DNA of 64,000 nt from Blastocatellia bacterium. Its GTDB lineage: Bacteria; Acidobacteriota; Blastocatellia; UBA7656; JADIYM01. The notes beneath the pieces were generated by a model that made no database searches, had not been told where the DNA came from, and saw only the letters and a list, made by a program, of their open reading frames with translations. Both the position numbers and the translations under genes were made by a program. Positions 7,997-17,054 of the stretch are shown piece by piece. Within the stretch, counting starts at the first letter, position 1; each line of letters opens with the position of its first letter. The DNA lies in assembly GCA_021463145.1 (NCBI GenBank), contig JAJTWZ010000004.1, positions 81,033 to 145,032 on the forward strand, in the 5' to 3' direction.

Positions 7997-8986
7997 CTAG
8001 TATCGGGATTTTGTCTGAGGTGCGGACAGAGACTCCGCAATTCGGCGCGCGACGAGTGGACCGACCCGCAACGCGCCCTTCATATGAGGCTCTCGCGTGA
8101 TGTGCCCCGCGACGTAGAGTCCGGGAATGTTCGTCTCGAACGTCGCTGGATCGTACGCTGGCAACCCGTCCGCGTCGATACGCACGCCGGCCGACTCGAA
8201 AAGAGCGAGGTCAGGTCTGGTTCCGAGAAGGGCGAATATTGAGTCGCATTCGATCTCGATGGGCGCGCAGTCACCTAAGGCGACGGTTGCCGTTCGCTCG
8301 CCGATCGACAACAAGGATGAGTCGAATAGAATTTTGATCCGGCCCCGGGCCTCGAGTTCGGAAAGAGGATTCGCAATCCACCACTTGATCTCGGGCTTGC
8401 CGGTCGCTTCGTCAGCGCCGAACCCGCTGCGCCGCATTGCGAGCGTGACCCGGCCGCCGACTTCCTCGAGGAACAGCGCGGTCTCCGCTGCCGAGTTCCC
8501 GCTTCCTACGACGAGGATGTCGCGTCCCGCGTAGGCAAACCCCTCCGAGAATCGATAGTTCACTCGCTCGGGCGATTCCCCGGGGACTCCAAGGCGCTTG
8601 CGGAATCCGTTGATGCCGGTAGCGAGAAGCACCGATCGCGCCTCGATCACTCCGGTCTCGGTTTCCACCGTGAAACTGTCCTCGTTGCGGCGAACGGCGC
8701 GGACGCGAACGCCAGTCCGGACGTCCAGCCCTTCGTCGACAACGAAGCGAGAATAGTGGGTGAGGAGTTCCTCGCGCGTCGGTTTCGGACCGCGCGGCTC
8801 GAGAGTGCCGGGAGCCAGTTCCAACTCGTCCGCCGTCGAGAAGAGTGGTTTCCCGATCGGGTACTGATGGACCGTTTCAGCGACCTGGCCCCGTTCGAGG
8901 ACGACGACGCTGAGTCCGAGCCGCTGTGCCTCGATCGATGCCGACAGGCCGGCCGGACCCGCCCCGATTATTGCAAGGTCGTGCAT
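7997..8986 (-). CDS. YpdA-like FAD/NAD(P)-dependent disulfide reductase
   Basis: A flavoprotein of 329 residues with two dinucleotide folds: IIGAGPAGL near the N-terminus for FAD and VVGSGNSAAE mid-protein for NADPH. It lacks the CxxC redox pair of thioredoxin reductase and keeps the IKWWIANPL region, both typical of the YpdA family. YpdA reduces bacillithiol disulfide in Firmicutes, and relatives occur in other phyla. Whether this organism makes bacillithiol cannot be seen here. The start at 8986 (MHDLAIIG) is preferred over 9028 because a promoter -10 box lies at 8996-9001, between the two ATGs. It is the first gene of a minus-strand unit with the kinase-like gene. Confidence 0.82.
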   Translation of the reverse strand: MHDLAIIGAGPAGLSASIEAQRLGLSVVVLERGQVAETVHQYPIGKPLFSTADELELAPGTLEPRGPKPTREELLTHYSRFVVDEGLDVRTGVRVRAVRRNEDSFTVETETGVIEARSVLLATGINGFRKRLGVPGESPERVNYRFSEGFAYAGRDILVVGSGNSAAETALFLEEVGGRVTLAMRRSGFGADEATGKPEIKWWIANPLSELEARGRIKILFDSSLLSIGERTATVALGDCAPIEIECDSIFALLGTRPDLALFESAGVRIDADGLPAYDPATFETNIPGLYVAGHITREPHMKGALRVGPLVARRIAESLSAPQTKSRY

Positions 8987-8995
8987 TGCGCCGTG

Positions 8996-9024
8996 AGGAT
9001 ACACGAATGATTTGGGGCGGTCAG
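8996..9024 (-). promoter_or_regulatory. promoter of the YpdA-like gene
   Basis: On the minus strand CTGACC (9019-9024) and TATCCT (8996-9001) are separated by 17 bases. Transcription would begin about 2-5 bases before ATG 8986, giving a nearly leaderless mRNA. This placement decides against the upstream ATG at 9028. Confidence 0.45.
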
Positions 9025-9140
9025 CCAACCCGAAGCCGAAGCGAGACTGGAATCGAGTTCAATACGGGCTGTTTCCTTCATCATCAGCCGGCCCCTGGAC
9101 ATCACTCGGGAATGGCTGCAAACGACGACGGATGGGCGGT

Positions 9141-9170
9141 TTGACAACTTCTGACAGCGCAAAGTAGAGT
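9141..9170 (+). promoter_or_regulatory. sigma70-like promoter of lepB
   Basis: TTGACA (9141-9146) and TAGAGT (9165-9170) are separated by 18 bases. The transcript should start near 9177, leaving about 11 bases before ATG 9188 or about 32 before GTG 9209. Confidence 0.65.
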
Positions 9171-9208
9171 CTTCTGCCGATCAAGCGATGCTGAGCAGTG
9201 AGGACCGA

Positions 9209-9862
9209 GTGACAGAACACGACGCGACCGATGCCTTGCCTGGGATCACTACGACGGACGGCATCGATCTGGTTTCGGCGGACTCGGACAAGGCGAGTCA
9301 GGCCGTTCACGTGTGGGGCGAAGCAAAGGCCCTGATTCGGGATGTGCTTTTCGCGGCGTTGACCGCGATCCTGCTTCTAGTGTTCGTCATTCAGCCCGTG
9401 AAGGTCGAGGGGACGAGCATGCTGCCGCGTCTTCACGACGGCGAGCGCATCTTCGTCAACAAGTTCGTCTACGCGGGAGCGGAGTTCCCCACGGCCCGGT
9501 TTTCGATTGGACACCCCATTCGCCGGGGGGATGTCGTGGTTTTCTGGTATCCCCGCGATCCGGACAAGTCGTTCATCAAGCGGGTCATCGGCCTGCCAGG
9601 CGAGGTAGTACGGATCGACACCGACGGAAAGGTGTTCATAAACGGACAGTTGCTCGACGAACCGTATCTTTCTCCGGAGTACTCGAGCGCGCCTCAGCGC
9701 TCTATGGTCAAGACGGTGAAACCGCATCGGTACTTCGTGATGGGCGACAATCGGGATCACAGCAACGACAGCCGGCACTGGGGGCAAGTGCCGGAGAAGT
9801 ACATTTACGGTCAGGCGGCGTTCCGCTACTGGCCTCTGTCGGGCATCGGCACGGTCGAGTGA
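9209..9862 (+). CDS. lepB: signal peptidase I
   Basis: The membrane-bound leader peptidase that removes signal peptides from exported proteins. One transmembrane segment ([14 protein letters not shown]) is followed by the catalytic serine in [10 protein letters not shown] and the catalytic lysine in [12 protein letters not shown]. The late box [15 protein letters not shown] is also present. Counted from GTG 9209 the protein has 217 residues, with a cytosolic tail of about 40 residues before the membrane. GTG 9209 is favoured because AGGA lies four bases upstream and leaves a normal leader after the promoter; ATG 9188 is possible and adds seven residues. It is likely the main processing enzyme for the many secreted proteins nearby. 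The next gene starts 28 bases downstream. Confidence 0.95.
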   Translation: MTEHDATDALPGITTTDGIDLVSADSDKASQAVHVWGEAKALIRDVLFAALTAILLLVFVIQPVKVEGTSMLPRLHDGERIFVNKFVYAGAEFPTARFSIGHPIRRGDVVVFWYPRDPDKSFIKRVIGLPGEVVRIDTDGKVFINGQLLDEPYLSPEYSSAPQRSMVKTVKPHRYFVMGDNRDHSNDSRHWGQVPEKYIYGQAAFRYWPLSGIGTVE

Positions 9863-9890
9863 TCGCAGTTGCCGACACCGCGGGCGAGCG

Positions 9891-11144
9891 ATGGCCTATC
9901 TGAATCAGCTCGTGCGGTTCTGCCATGACCCGCTCGGCGCGGCCGTATCCATCCGGTCTAGCCGGCCAGTCGGAGTCGCATTCTTCACGGCCCTTGGCGC
10001 CACCGTCCTCTACGGTTTCGTTCTCGGCGGCCTTCCGCGCGACCTGATGCAGTTGGCTCAACTCGGAAGCCGCGACGTTGGCGCAATCTCGATCCTGTTT
10101 CACCATATCCGCGGCGGAATGCGCGCGTTGGTGCCGATAGTCTTCCTGGTCGGGGTCTATGTGCCGGTCACGCTGCTCATACTTGGCGCATTGATTCCCC
10201 GCGATCGCCCGAGGGATCTGTTGCGCCGGGAGTTCGGCGCTTCGGTGGCCACGAGCCTGTCGGCCTGGGCCGCGGTGTTTCTCGTATGGAGCGTGCTGGC
10301 GCTGCTTCTCGCTGATCCGTATCGCCCACGCAGCGTCGCGATCTGGACGATGTCGCCGATAGTGGGATTCGTGGTGCCATACGTGATCGGCTTTGCGCCG
10401 ATTCCTGGTGCGGGCTTCTGGCGAGCGGCCCTTGCCGCATTTCTTGCGACGCCGTCTCTGGCATTGCTTCCGGTAGCAGCCTGGGCCTCGTATCTGGCGA
10501 TGTCGCCGTTCGTCCTCATCATTCTCTTCTTCATTTTCCGCGGAGTCTGGCGGGACTGGTCGTCGACGCGCGACGCCAGGCTGCGCTACGAGCAGAACCT
10601 GAAGGCGGCGACCTTGAACGAAGCGGATTCGGAGGCGCACCTGAACCTCGGGATAGTCCTGGAAGAGCGCGGAGAGATCGACGAAGCCGCCGAGCGATAC
10701 AGAACGGCGATTCGGATCAACCCGGATGAAGCTGATGCCCATTATCGGTTGGGGAGGATCGCGCGTCGCGCCGGTCGCTACGCCGAGGCAATCGACTGTT
10801 TCAATCGGGTCGTCGGCATCGACGAGAACCACGCTCAGCACGAGATCTGGCGTGAAGTGGGCGCCACGTACCTCGAAGCGGGACAACTGGAGGATGCAGT
10901 AGGTGCTTTCGAACGGTACGTCTCGACAAGGTCCACCGATGCGGAGGGCCTGTTTCTGCTGGGCATTGCGCTGAGCAGGCTGCGCCGGTACGACGAGGCG
11001 CGCGAGCAGATGCTAACGGTCGTCGAAATCGTGAACAGCGCGCCGGCCTTCAAGTTCCGGCAGGAACAGCGATGGCTGCACGAGGCCGAGGCATATCTGA
11101 AGCAGAATGAATCGCAGATGAGAAGGGGAACGGAGGCTACGTGA
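9891..11144 (+). CDS. membrane protein with C-terminal TPR domain
   Basis: A 417-residue protein. Residues 1-225 contain about five or six hydrophobic segments, arranged like a Yip1-type integral membrane domain. Residues 230-400 are tetratricopeptide repeats (for example [22 protein letters not shown] and [20 protein letters not shown]), which should face the cytosol or periplasm as a protein-docking platform. It lies between lepB and carA, with carA beginning at its stop codon, so translation of the two is probably coupled. No enzyme motif is visible and the role is unknown. A link to secretion through lepB is only suggested by position. Confidence 0.8.
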   Translation: MAYLNQLVRFCHDPLGAAVSIRSSRPVGVAFFTALGATVLYGFVLGGLPRDLMQLAQLGSRDVGAISILFHHIRGGMRALVPIVFLVGVYVPVTLLILGALIPRDRPRDLLRREFGASVATSLSAWAAVFLVWSVLALLLADPYRPRSVAIWTMSPIVGFVVPYVIGFAPIPGAGFWRAALAAFLATPSLALLPVAAWASYLAMSPFVLIILFFIFRGVWRDWSSTRDARLRYEQNLKAATLNEADSEAHLNLGIVLEERGEIDEAAERYRTAIRINPDEADAHYRLGRIARRAGRYAEAIDCFNRVVGIDENHAQHEIWREVGATYLEAGQLEDAVGAFERYVSTRSTDAEGLFLLGIALSRLRRYDEAREQMLTVVEIVNSAPAFKFRQEQRWLHEAEAYLKQNESQMRRGTEAT

Positions 11145-12295
11145 TGACTGAAGCCATTCTGGCGCTCGAAGATGGACGAGTGTTTCGCGGCCGCGCGTTT
11201 GGCGCGCCCGGCGAGCGCTGCGGCGAAGTCGTGTTCAACACGGCAATGTCGGGCTACCAGGAGATTCTCACCGATCCCAGTTACGCAGGACAGATCGTCG
11301 TGATGACGTACCCGTTGATCGGCAACTACGGGATCAACGCGGAGGACGTCGAGGCTCGCGGAGTTTTTCTCGAAGGATTCGTCGTGCGCGAGGTCAGTCC
11401 GTCGGTCAGCAATTGGAGATCTGCGGGATCGATCGGCGACTACCTGGCGGAGAACGGAGTAGTAGGTATCTCGGAGATCGACACACGGGCGCTCGTCCGC
11501 CACATTCGCGACAAGGGCGCGATGCGCGCGTGCATATCGACCGAGACTCTCGACGAGGCGGAGGCCGTGCGGCGCGCCACGTCCATCCCGGAGATGGCCG
11601 GTCGCGAACTTGCGTCGTCCGTGACTTGCGATGAGCAATACGCCTGGGGTGGCGACGTCACGGAGCGTCCGTTTGGCGCGCCTTCGCCGGCGGTCGCGGA
11701 TGCGCCCGCGAGACGGCTTCGCATCGTGACTCTCGACTTTGGCGTGAAGTACAACAGCCTGCGTTACCTGAACGCTCTCGGCTGCGACGTCACGGTGCTG
11801 CCTTCGACGGCAACGGCCGAACAGGTGCTCTCGATCGAGCCGGATGGGCTGTTCATCTCGAACGGGCCGGGGGATCCGGCAACGCTTGACGGTCCTATTC
11901 GTCAGATTCGAGAGATCGTGGACGCCGGAATTCCGACGTTCGGCATCTGCCTCGGGCATCAGCTTCTCGGGCACGCACTGGGAGGTAAGACGTTCAAGCT
12001 TCCGTTTGGCCATCACGGGGGAAACCACCCGGTGAAGGACCTTAGAACCGGCCGGGTCGAAATCACCGCGCAGAACCATGGCTTCGCGGTTGAAGCCGAG
12101 TCGCTGCCGGACGATGTCGAGATCACGCACCTCAACCTCAACGACAACACGGTCGAAGGACTGCGCCACAGGTCGAAGCCCGTCTTCGCCGTTCAGTACC
12201 ACCCCGAGGCCGGGCCCGGGCCTCACGATGCGGAGCACCTTTTCGTCGAGTTCGTGTCGATGATCCGGGGTCGCCAGGAAATGGCCGCCGTGTGA
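11144..12295 (+). CDS. carA: carbamoyl-phosphate synthase small subunit
   Basis: The glutaminase subunit that hydrolyses glutamine and passes ammonia to CarB for carbamoyl phosphate, the precursor of pyrimidines and arginine. The N-terminal CPSase domain has [17 protein letters not shown]. The C-terminal class I amidotransferase domain has the nucleophile cysteine in [10 protein letters not shown] and the His/Glu pair in YHPEAGPGP. The protein is full length at 383 residues. ATG 11144 is chosen because GGAGG lies seven bases upstream; a GTG at 11141 sits only four bases from it. No carB follows: the next gene is on the opposite strand, so the large subunit must be encoded elsewhere. Confidence 0.96.
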   Translation: MTEAILALEDGRVFRGRAFGAPGERCGEVVFNTAMSGYQEILTDPSYAGQIVVMTYPLIGNYGINAEDVEARGVFLEGFVVREVSPSVSNWRSAGSIGDYLAENGVVGISEIDTRALVRHIRDKGAMRACISTETLDEAEAVRRATSIPEMAGRELASSVTCDEQYAWGGDVTERPFGAPSPAVADAPARRLRIVTLDFGVKYNSLRYLNALGCDVTVLPSTATAEQVLSIEPDGLFISNGPGDPATLDGPIRQIREIVDAGIPTFGICLGHQLLGHALGGKTFKLPFGHHGGNHPVKDLRTGRVEITAQNHGFAVEAESLPDDVEITHLNLNDNTVEGLRHRSKPVFAVQYHPEAGPGPHDAEHLFVEFVSMIRGRQEMAAV

Positions 12296-12363
12296 GACGT
12301 GTCGCCCTGGCGCCGGGAAGCGGGCGGCGGCGTGGCGCTACACGCGATGGCGGCCACGTGACT

Positions 12364-13320
12364 TCAGGGGCCGACGGGTCCCTTGCGCATTGCCGCGACG
12401 ATTCCAATTCCGGCCAGGGCGGCGACGATGACGCCGCCGAGGATCCAGAGCAGCCAGCCTGAAGAGCTTGATTCCGGAATGGTGGCGGCGGCGTTCGTAT
12501 TCACCGTCGCCGGAATAGGAGCCGGAGCCGCATTGGACGTGACGTTGGCATTAACCGGCGCGTTGGTGTTCGCGTTCGGATCGGCCGTCATTGCCGCGGC
12601 TAGCGTAGCGGGCTCATCGGCCTTGACCTCCACTTCCTGCTCGAACGGCAGGAAGCCCGTCGCCTCGATGCGAACGCTGCGCCGGCCAGTGGCCACGTCG
12701 CGAACGATGGCGCGGCCCTGGGGACTTACTACGCCGGCGGCTCGGCCATCCACAAGGACCCTTGCCTCAGGGGGCGCGCCGGTCACGGTAAGCGTCTGCT
12801 TCGCTTCGGCCGCGCTCGCCGTTACCTCGACGGAAAAAGCAACATCGACGGTGGAAGGCGGCAGGCACTGATCGTCATTGCAGGCCTGGAACTCGACCTT
12901 TGCCGGAATGCTGACCGTGCCGGCGGAGATGCCCGCATCCGCCTTCAATGTCACCGCGATCTGAGCCGTCCCGTCGTATACGGCGATCGGCGTTTCGGAG
13001 AAGCTGAACGTGCCCATTCTGGCCTTTGGATAGGTAGACCGGACGACACTGAATCCCTTCGGCGGAGTCACCGTGGCGGACGTGCCGATGAGGTACTCCT
13101 CGGAAGGCTTCTGTGCGTTGATGTGGTAGCCGGATCGGATCTTGAGGGCAATCGTCGCCGTGAAGGTCTCGCCGGAGGCCACGGGAGCCGCGGGGCCCTG
13201 TGCTTCGACGGTCACGACCGACTTCGAGCTCGTCTGGGCCTGGATCGCCACCGAAAGCAACCCCGCGATGGCGACGGACACGGCAAGCAGAGACACGGTG
13301 CGGGCAACGGTGTGGTTCAT
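12364..13320 (-). CDS. exported DsbD-alpha-like and PEGA domain membrane protein
   Basis: A 318-residue protein with a signal peptide (about 1-28) and a C-terminal transmembrane helix (WLLWILGGVIVAALAGIGIV). Residues about 35-165 resemble the N-terminal immunoglobulin-like domain of the thiol:disulfide transporter DsbD, with its two-cysteine motif FQACNDDQCLPP. A PEGA-type beta domain follows (about 170-240), then an Asn/Ala/Pro-rich linker. The membrane electron-transfer and thioredoxin domains of true DsbD are absent, so it may accept or deliver electrons in the periplasm through an unknown partner. The ATG at 13320 lies 16 bases behind the methyltransferase stop. A TTG further upstream would overlap that gene. 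Confidence 0.75.
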   Translation of the reverse strand: MNHTVARTVSLLAVSVAIAGLLSVAIQAQTSSKSVVTVEAQGPAAPVASGETFTATIALKIRSGYHINAQKPSEEYLIGTSATVTPPKGFSVVRSTYPKARMGTFSFSETPIAVYDGTAQIAVTLKADAGISAGTVSIPAKVEFQACNDDQCLPPSTVDVAFSVEVTASAAEAKQTLTVTGAPPEARVLVDGRAAGVVSPQGRAIVRDVATGRRSVRIEATGFLPFEQEVEVKADEPATLAAAMTADPNANTNAPVNANVTSNAAPAPIPATVNTNAAATIPESSSSGWLLWILGGVIVAALAGIGIVAAMRKGPVGP

Positions 13321-13336
13321 AAGGTTGTCGATACGG

Positions 13337-13954
13337 TCACGAAGGGGAAATGGCTTCAATTTCAACTATCATTCCCGCAAGCCGGGCGGATCGTCTCTCG
13401 ACGCGAAATCCGGCGGCGCGGACGAGATCTTCGGTTCGGCGATTCAGGTTGCACCCGCCGGCAACGAGGCGCTGCAGCGGGGTCAGCAGGTCCTGTCCGA
13501 TCGCGAGCACGCGCGACGAGCTTCGCACGTGTTCGAGCATCAGGATTCGCCCGCCCGGCACGAGGACGCGCGCGATCTCGGCGAGCGCATCGGCCGGGCG
13601 TTTGATCGTGCAGAGCACGAGCGCCACCAGAACGGTGTCGAAAGTTCGCGAAGCGAATGGCAAACACTCGGCGTCGGCTGCAGCGAGCAGCGGTTCGACC
13701 GGACACTCCCGGCGTCGTGACTGCACGAGCATTCGAGGCTCGAAGTCTACAGCGCAAAGTTGCCGGACCGACGAAGAGATCCACTCGAAATTGGCGCCGG
13801 TACCGGCGCCCAGATCGAGCACTTTTCCACCAGCCCGTCCGGCAAGGCGCGCGCGGGCTTCTCGAAACAAGGTTCGCTCGAGCGGCCCTATGCATCGGTC
13901 ATAGTTCCGCACGAACCTGTCGTCGAAAAAAACCTGAACGCCGCCTGCCGCCAT
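13337..13954 (-). CDS. class I SAM-dependent methyltransferase
   Basis: A 205-residue protein with the Rossmann-type SAM-binding fold. Motif I is KVLDLGAGTGANFEW, an acidic residue follows at CAVDFEP, and the later DAECLPFASRTFDTVLV and LVPGGRILMLEHV correspond to motifs II and III. It is closest in pattern to the UbiE/COQ5-like type 11 group, but the substrate cannot be deduced. It lies between a small TPR gene (8 bases upstream) and the DsbD-like gene (16 bases downstream), forming a three-gene unit. It carries no membrane segment. Confidence 0.85.
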   Translation of the reverse strand: MAAGGVQVFFDDRFVRNYDRCIGPLERTLFREARARLAGRAGGKVLDLGAGTGANFEWISSSVRQLCAVDFEPRMLVQSRRRECPVEPLLAAADAECLPFASRTFDTVLVALVLCTIKRPADALAEIARVLVPGGRILMLEHVRSSSRVLAIGQDLLTPLQRLVAGGCNLNRRTEDLVRAAGFRVERRSARLAGMIVEIEAISPS

Positions 13955-13962
13955 GGCCGGGC

Positions 13963-14442
13963 TTATACCACAGCCGCGGCGTCCGTATCCTGAACGAGCT
14001 TGTCGGCGGCGATAGCGGCAATGAGGGCGCGCGCCCGGCAGGTCTCCGGACGCGTGAACCCGGGATCGGCCGACAGCGAACGTCCGAGCAGATCCGTGAC
14101 CTCGTCCGCATCGCAGTCGTCGAGCCCCAACAGTAGTTCGGCCCGGTTTACGAGCGCCCCGGTCTCGTTGGGATCGATGGCGAGTGCGCGGTCATAGGCT
14201 GCCAGCGCGCCTTCGATGTCGCCAGCGCGCTGCCGGGCCGAGCCGAGCAACGCGTGGAAATAGGCGTGTCGCGGGTTCGATATGGTGAGCGATTCGAAGA
14301 TCGCCTCGGCGGCATCGAGCCGGCCCTGGCCAAGCATCGTCCAGCCAAAGTCGGCAATGGCGTACGCCTCGGCAACGGTCAGTCCTTCGAGCTCCGCAAG
14401 CGTGGTTTCGCCAGCGGCAACGGCATCAATCGGTTCGTGCAT
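13963..14442 (-). CDS. small TPR protein
   Basis: A 159-residue cytosolic protein made of three or four TPR-like helix pairs (AYAIADFGWTMLGQGRLDAA, AYFHALLGSARQRAGDIEG and ALVNRAELLLGLDDCD). Length and arrangement resemble SycD/LcrH-type secretion chaperones, but no type III secretion genes are visible, so that name is not justified. AAGGAGG lies seven bases before the ATG, a strong ribosome-binding site, as expected for the first gene of the unit with the methyltransferase and the DsbD-like gene. Confidence 0.75.
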   Translation of the reverse strand: MHEPIDAVAAGETTLAELEGLTVAEAYAIADFGWTMLGQGRLDAAEAIFESLTISNPRHAYFHALLGSARQRAGDIEGALAAYDRALAIDPNETGALVNRAELLLGLDDCDADEVTDLLGRSLSADPGFTRPETCRARALIAAIAADKLVQDTDAAAVV

Positions 14443-14509
14443 GGGGTGCCTCCTTGGTTTCGAGTCACCCCATGATCGAAGATTCGGCGAATTAGTTGCG
14501 TGCCTCGGC

Positions 14510-15901
14510 TCAATGATCGTGAGGATGAGCCATCTGCCTGAGGTTGAGCGCGCGGTCGAGATCCTCCTCGGAGACCAGTCCCTCCTCTAGTACGAGGTCT
14601 CGCAACGGGCGATGCTCCTTGAGCGCGCGCTTTGCGATCTCCGCGGCCTTCTGGTATCCGATGAGCGGGTTGAGTACGGTAACGTTCGAAAGCGACATAT
14701 CTCCGTACATCCGGCAGCGGTCCACGTTCGCAGTGATGCCGGCGACGCACTTCGAAGCGAATGCCTCGACAGCATTGGCCATGATCTTCGTCGAAAAGAA
14801 AAGATCGAACGCGATGACGGGCATCATGACGTTCAATTCGAGCTGACCGGCCTGAGAAGCGTAGTCGACGACGGCGGCGTTTCCGATCACCTGGAAGCAG
14901 ACCATGTTCAGCATCTCGGCGAGGACCGGGTTCACCTTTCCAGGCATGATGGACGAGCCGGGCTGCACGGCAGGCAGGTCGATCTCGAAGAGTCCGGTCA
15001 TCGGTCCCGAGCTGAGCAGCCTCATGTCGTTCGCGATCTTCGCGAGATCGAGGGCGAGGTTCCGAAGTGCCGACGACATCGCCACGATCGGCCCCATCGA
15101 CTGCATCGCCGCGAACAGGTTTTCGGCCGGACGTACCTCGGTTCCGAGTTGCTCGGACAATGCCGCCGACATCCGAGTCACGTACTCGGGATGGGTATTG
15201 AGGCCCGACCCTGCCGCCGATCCGCCAATTCCAAGCGCTCTGAGCTCGTCGGCCGCCGCAGTTACGAGGCGGCGATGATCGCGCACGATCTGCGCGTAAC
15301 CGCCAAATTCCTGTCCGAGCGTGACAGGAACGGCGTCCTGCAGGTGTGTTCGTCCGGACTTGACGATGTCGGCAAACTCGCCGGCCTTGCGCCCCAACTC
15401 GATGGCGAGGTGGTCGAGCTTTGCGACGAGTTCCAGCGCGAGGACCAGCCCTCCGATCCGTATTGCCGTCGGAATCACGTCGTTCGTCGACTGGCCGTAG
15501 TTCACGTGATCGTTCGGATTAACGAGTGAATAGTCGCCACGCCCAAGGCCGAGAATCTCCGCCGCGCGATTCGCGATGACCTCGTTGACGTTCATGTGGT
15601 GCGAAGTTCCCGCGCCGGCCTGAAAGACGTCCACCACGAACTGATCGCGAAACTGGCCGGCCAGGATCTCGTCGGCGGCCTGCACGATGGTGCGTGCCTG
15701 GTCCGCATTCAGAATGCCGAGGTCGCCGTGAACCCGCGCCGCCGCCTTCTTGATCTGGACGACGGCGTCCACGAACTCAGGCCAGGGACCGAGTCCGCTG
15801 ATCTGGAAGTTGTGCACCGCCCGGCACGTCTGGACACCGTAGTAGGCATCGGCGGGGACTTCGAACTCACCAAGGGAATCCTTCTCGATACGGGTCGACA
15901 T
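14510..15901 (-). CDS. aspA: aspartate ammonia-lyase
   Basis: A fumarase/aspartase-superfamily enzyme of 463 residues, predicted to convert L-aspartate to fumarate and ammonia. The superfamily signature GSSIMPGKVNP is present, along with AGAGTSHHMNVNEV and YGQSTNDVIP. Features such as ADAYYGVQT and YGDMSLSNVT favour aspartase over class II fumarase, but the two are close and activity cannot be proved by reading. TGAGGAG lies eight bases before ATG 15901, which is preferred over the longer frame to 15934. It stands alone between two transcription units and would link amino-acid breakdown to the TCA cycle. Confidence 0.88.
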   Translation of the reverse strand: MSTRIEKDSLGEFEVPADAYYGVQTCRAVHNFQISGLGPWPEFVDAVVQIKKAAARVHGDLGILNADQARTIVQAADEILAGQFRDQFVVDVFQAGAGTSHHMNVNEVIANRAAEILGLGRGDYSLVNPNDHVNYGQSTNDVIPTAIRIGGLVLALELVAKLDHLAIELGRKAGEFADIVKSGRTHLQDAVPVTLGQEFGGYAQIVRDHRRLVTAAADELRALGIGGSAAGSGLNTHPEYVTRMSAALSEQLGTEVRPAENLFAAMQSMGPIVAMSSALRNLALDLAKIANDMRLLSSGPMTGLFEIDLPAVQPGSSIMPGKVNPVLAEMLNMVCFQVIGNAAVVDYASQAGQLELNVMMPVIAFDLFFSTKIMANAVEAFASKCVAGITANVDRCRMYGDMSLSNVTVLNPLIGYQKAAEIAKRALKEHRPLRDLVLEEGLVSEEDLDRALNLRQMAHPHDH

Positions 15902-16003
15902 GGCGGCGCTCCTCAGGCTCGTGAAATCGATCAAGCCGGGGAGGGTAGCACGCGAATCGCGACGTGGAGAAGCCGTCCTAGTTGCCGCGCAAGGGCGCGA
16001 GTC

Positions 16004-16987
16004 CTATTCCTTGGCGGCCGTGTAACCGGCGCGCGTCCTGGCCGACAGCTTGTCGTCCGGCCGGCCGTCAGCGGCTACCATCCTGACATCGACCTTCCTG
16101 TACGTGCCGTCGCGCTTCTGGTTCGCCGGGTAGTAGCCGATCGCGTACACGGTCCGCAGGTCCTGGGCGATCTGTTCGGTGATTCCGTCCAGTTCCGAGA
16201 CGTCCTTCGGGAAGAATGTCCGCCCCCCGGTCTCCGTGGCGATCTTGTTGAGCAATTGTTCCGCCTTGGTCTTCGTCGACTTCTTGAACAGGCCCCGAGA
16301 CGAATCGAGGTCCTGGGTGAATCCAATGAAGTAGAGCCGCACGTCCTGCTCGCGGGCGTGGCTGACCAGCTCGTCGAACGAGTAGAACGAGCCCTTCTCG
16401 AGCCCATCCGTCACGACGACCAGCGCTTTTCGCCGGTGACGCGCTTCTTTGTTCACGTAATCGCCGGCAAGGATTATCGCGTCGAACAGCGACGTCTGTC
16501 CGTTCGAGATCAACCCTTCGAGCGCATCCTTCACGTCGTTCGTGTCGGCGGTGAACTCTTCGATCAGCTCTACCGTGTCCTTGAACTGGATCACCGCCGT
16601 CTCGTCCTGCGGCCGGCTCCCCTGAACGAGGTTCGTGACCGACTGGATGACCGAATCGAGCTTCGTCCGCATCGATCCGCTGGTGTCTACGGCGAGCCCG
16701 AGGCTGACGGGAGCAAGTTCCTTCGAGAAAAAGTCCACCTGCTGCGGCACGCCGTCCTCGAAGACGGTGAAACGCTCTTTGCCAATGTCGAATATCGGCC
16801 GGTTCGCGCGATCGACGACCGAGACGTCGAGCATCACCAGTTCGGTTCCCAGCCTGATGTCGCCGTCCTGGGCCGGGGGCGCTTCAGCCGGACGCTTCTG
16901 CGGTCCTCCCGCCGTGGTTGCCGAACCTGCGGAAAGCAGAATCGCGAGCGTTCCCAGGGAAAAGAGTAGTTGCAGGCGCGGATTCAC
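16004..16987 (-). CDS. secreted VWA domain protein (VWFA-related type)
   Basis: A 327-residue exported protein beginning at a GTG. A signal peptide covers about 1-25, then a beta-rich segment (VMLDVSVVDRANRPI) precedes a von Willebrand A domain with the metal-site motif DTSGS. The closing motif AIGYYPANQK and a C-terminal beta segment match the VWFA-related family that is expanded in Acidobacteria. Such proteins bind ligands through a divalent cation, and no substrate is known. It lies 67 bases behind a paralogue of the same layout. GGGAGGA is present but sits about 13 bases before the GTG, a long spacing. Confidence 0.85.
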   Translation of the reverse strand: MNPRLQLLFSLGTLAILLSAGSATTAGGPQKRPAEAPPAQDGDIRLGTELVMLDVSVVDRANRPIFDIGKERFTVFEDGVPQQVDFFSKELAPVSLGLAVDTSGSMRTKLDSVIQSVTNLVQGSRPQDETAVIQFKDTVELIEEFTADTNDVKDALEGLISNGQTSLFDAIILAGDYVNKEARHRRKALVVVTDGLEKGSFYSFDELVSHAREQDVRLYFIGFTQDLDSSRGLFKKSTKTKAEQLLNKIATETGGRTFFPKDVSELDGITEQIAQDLRTVYAIGYYPANQKRDGTYRKVDVRMVAADGRPDDKLSARTRAGYTAAKE

Positions 16988-17054
16988 GAACTTGTTGGTC
17001 CTCCCGAATTGATGCGGAGCCCTTGCGATGCTTCCGGCGCGCCCGTGCGTTTCC

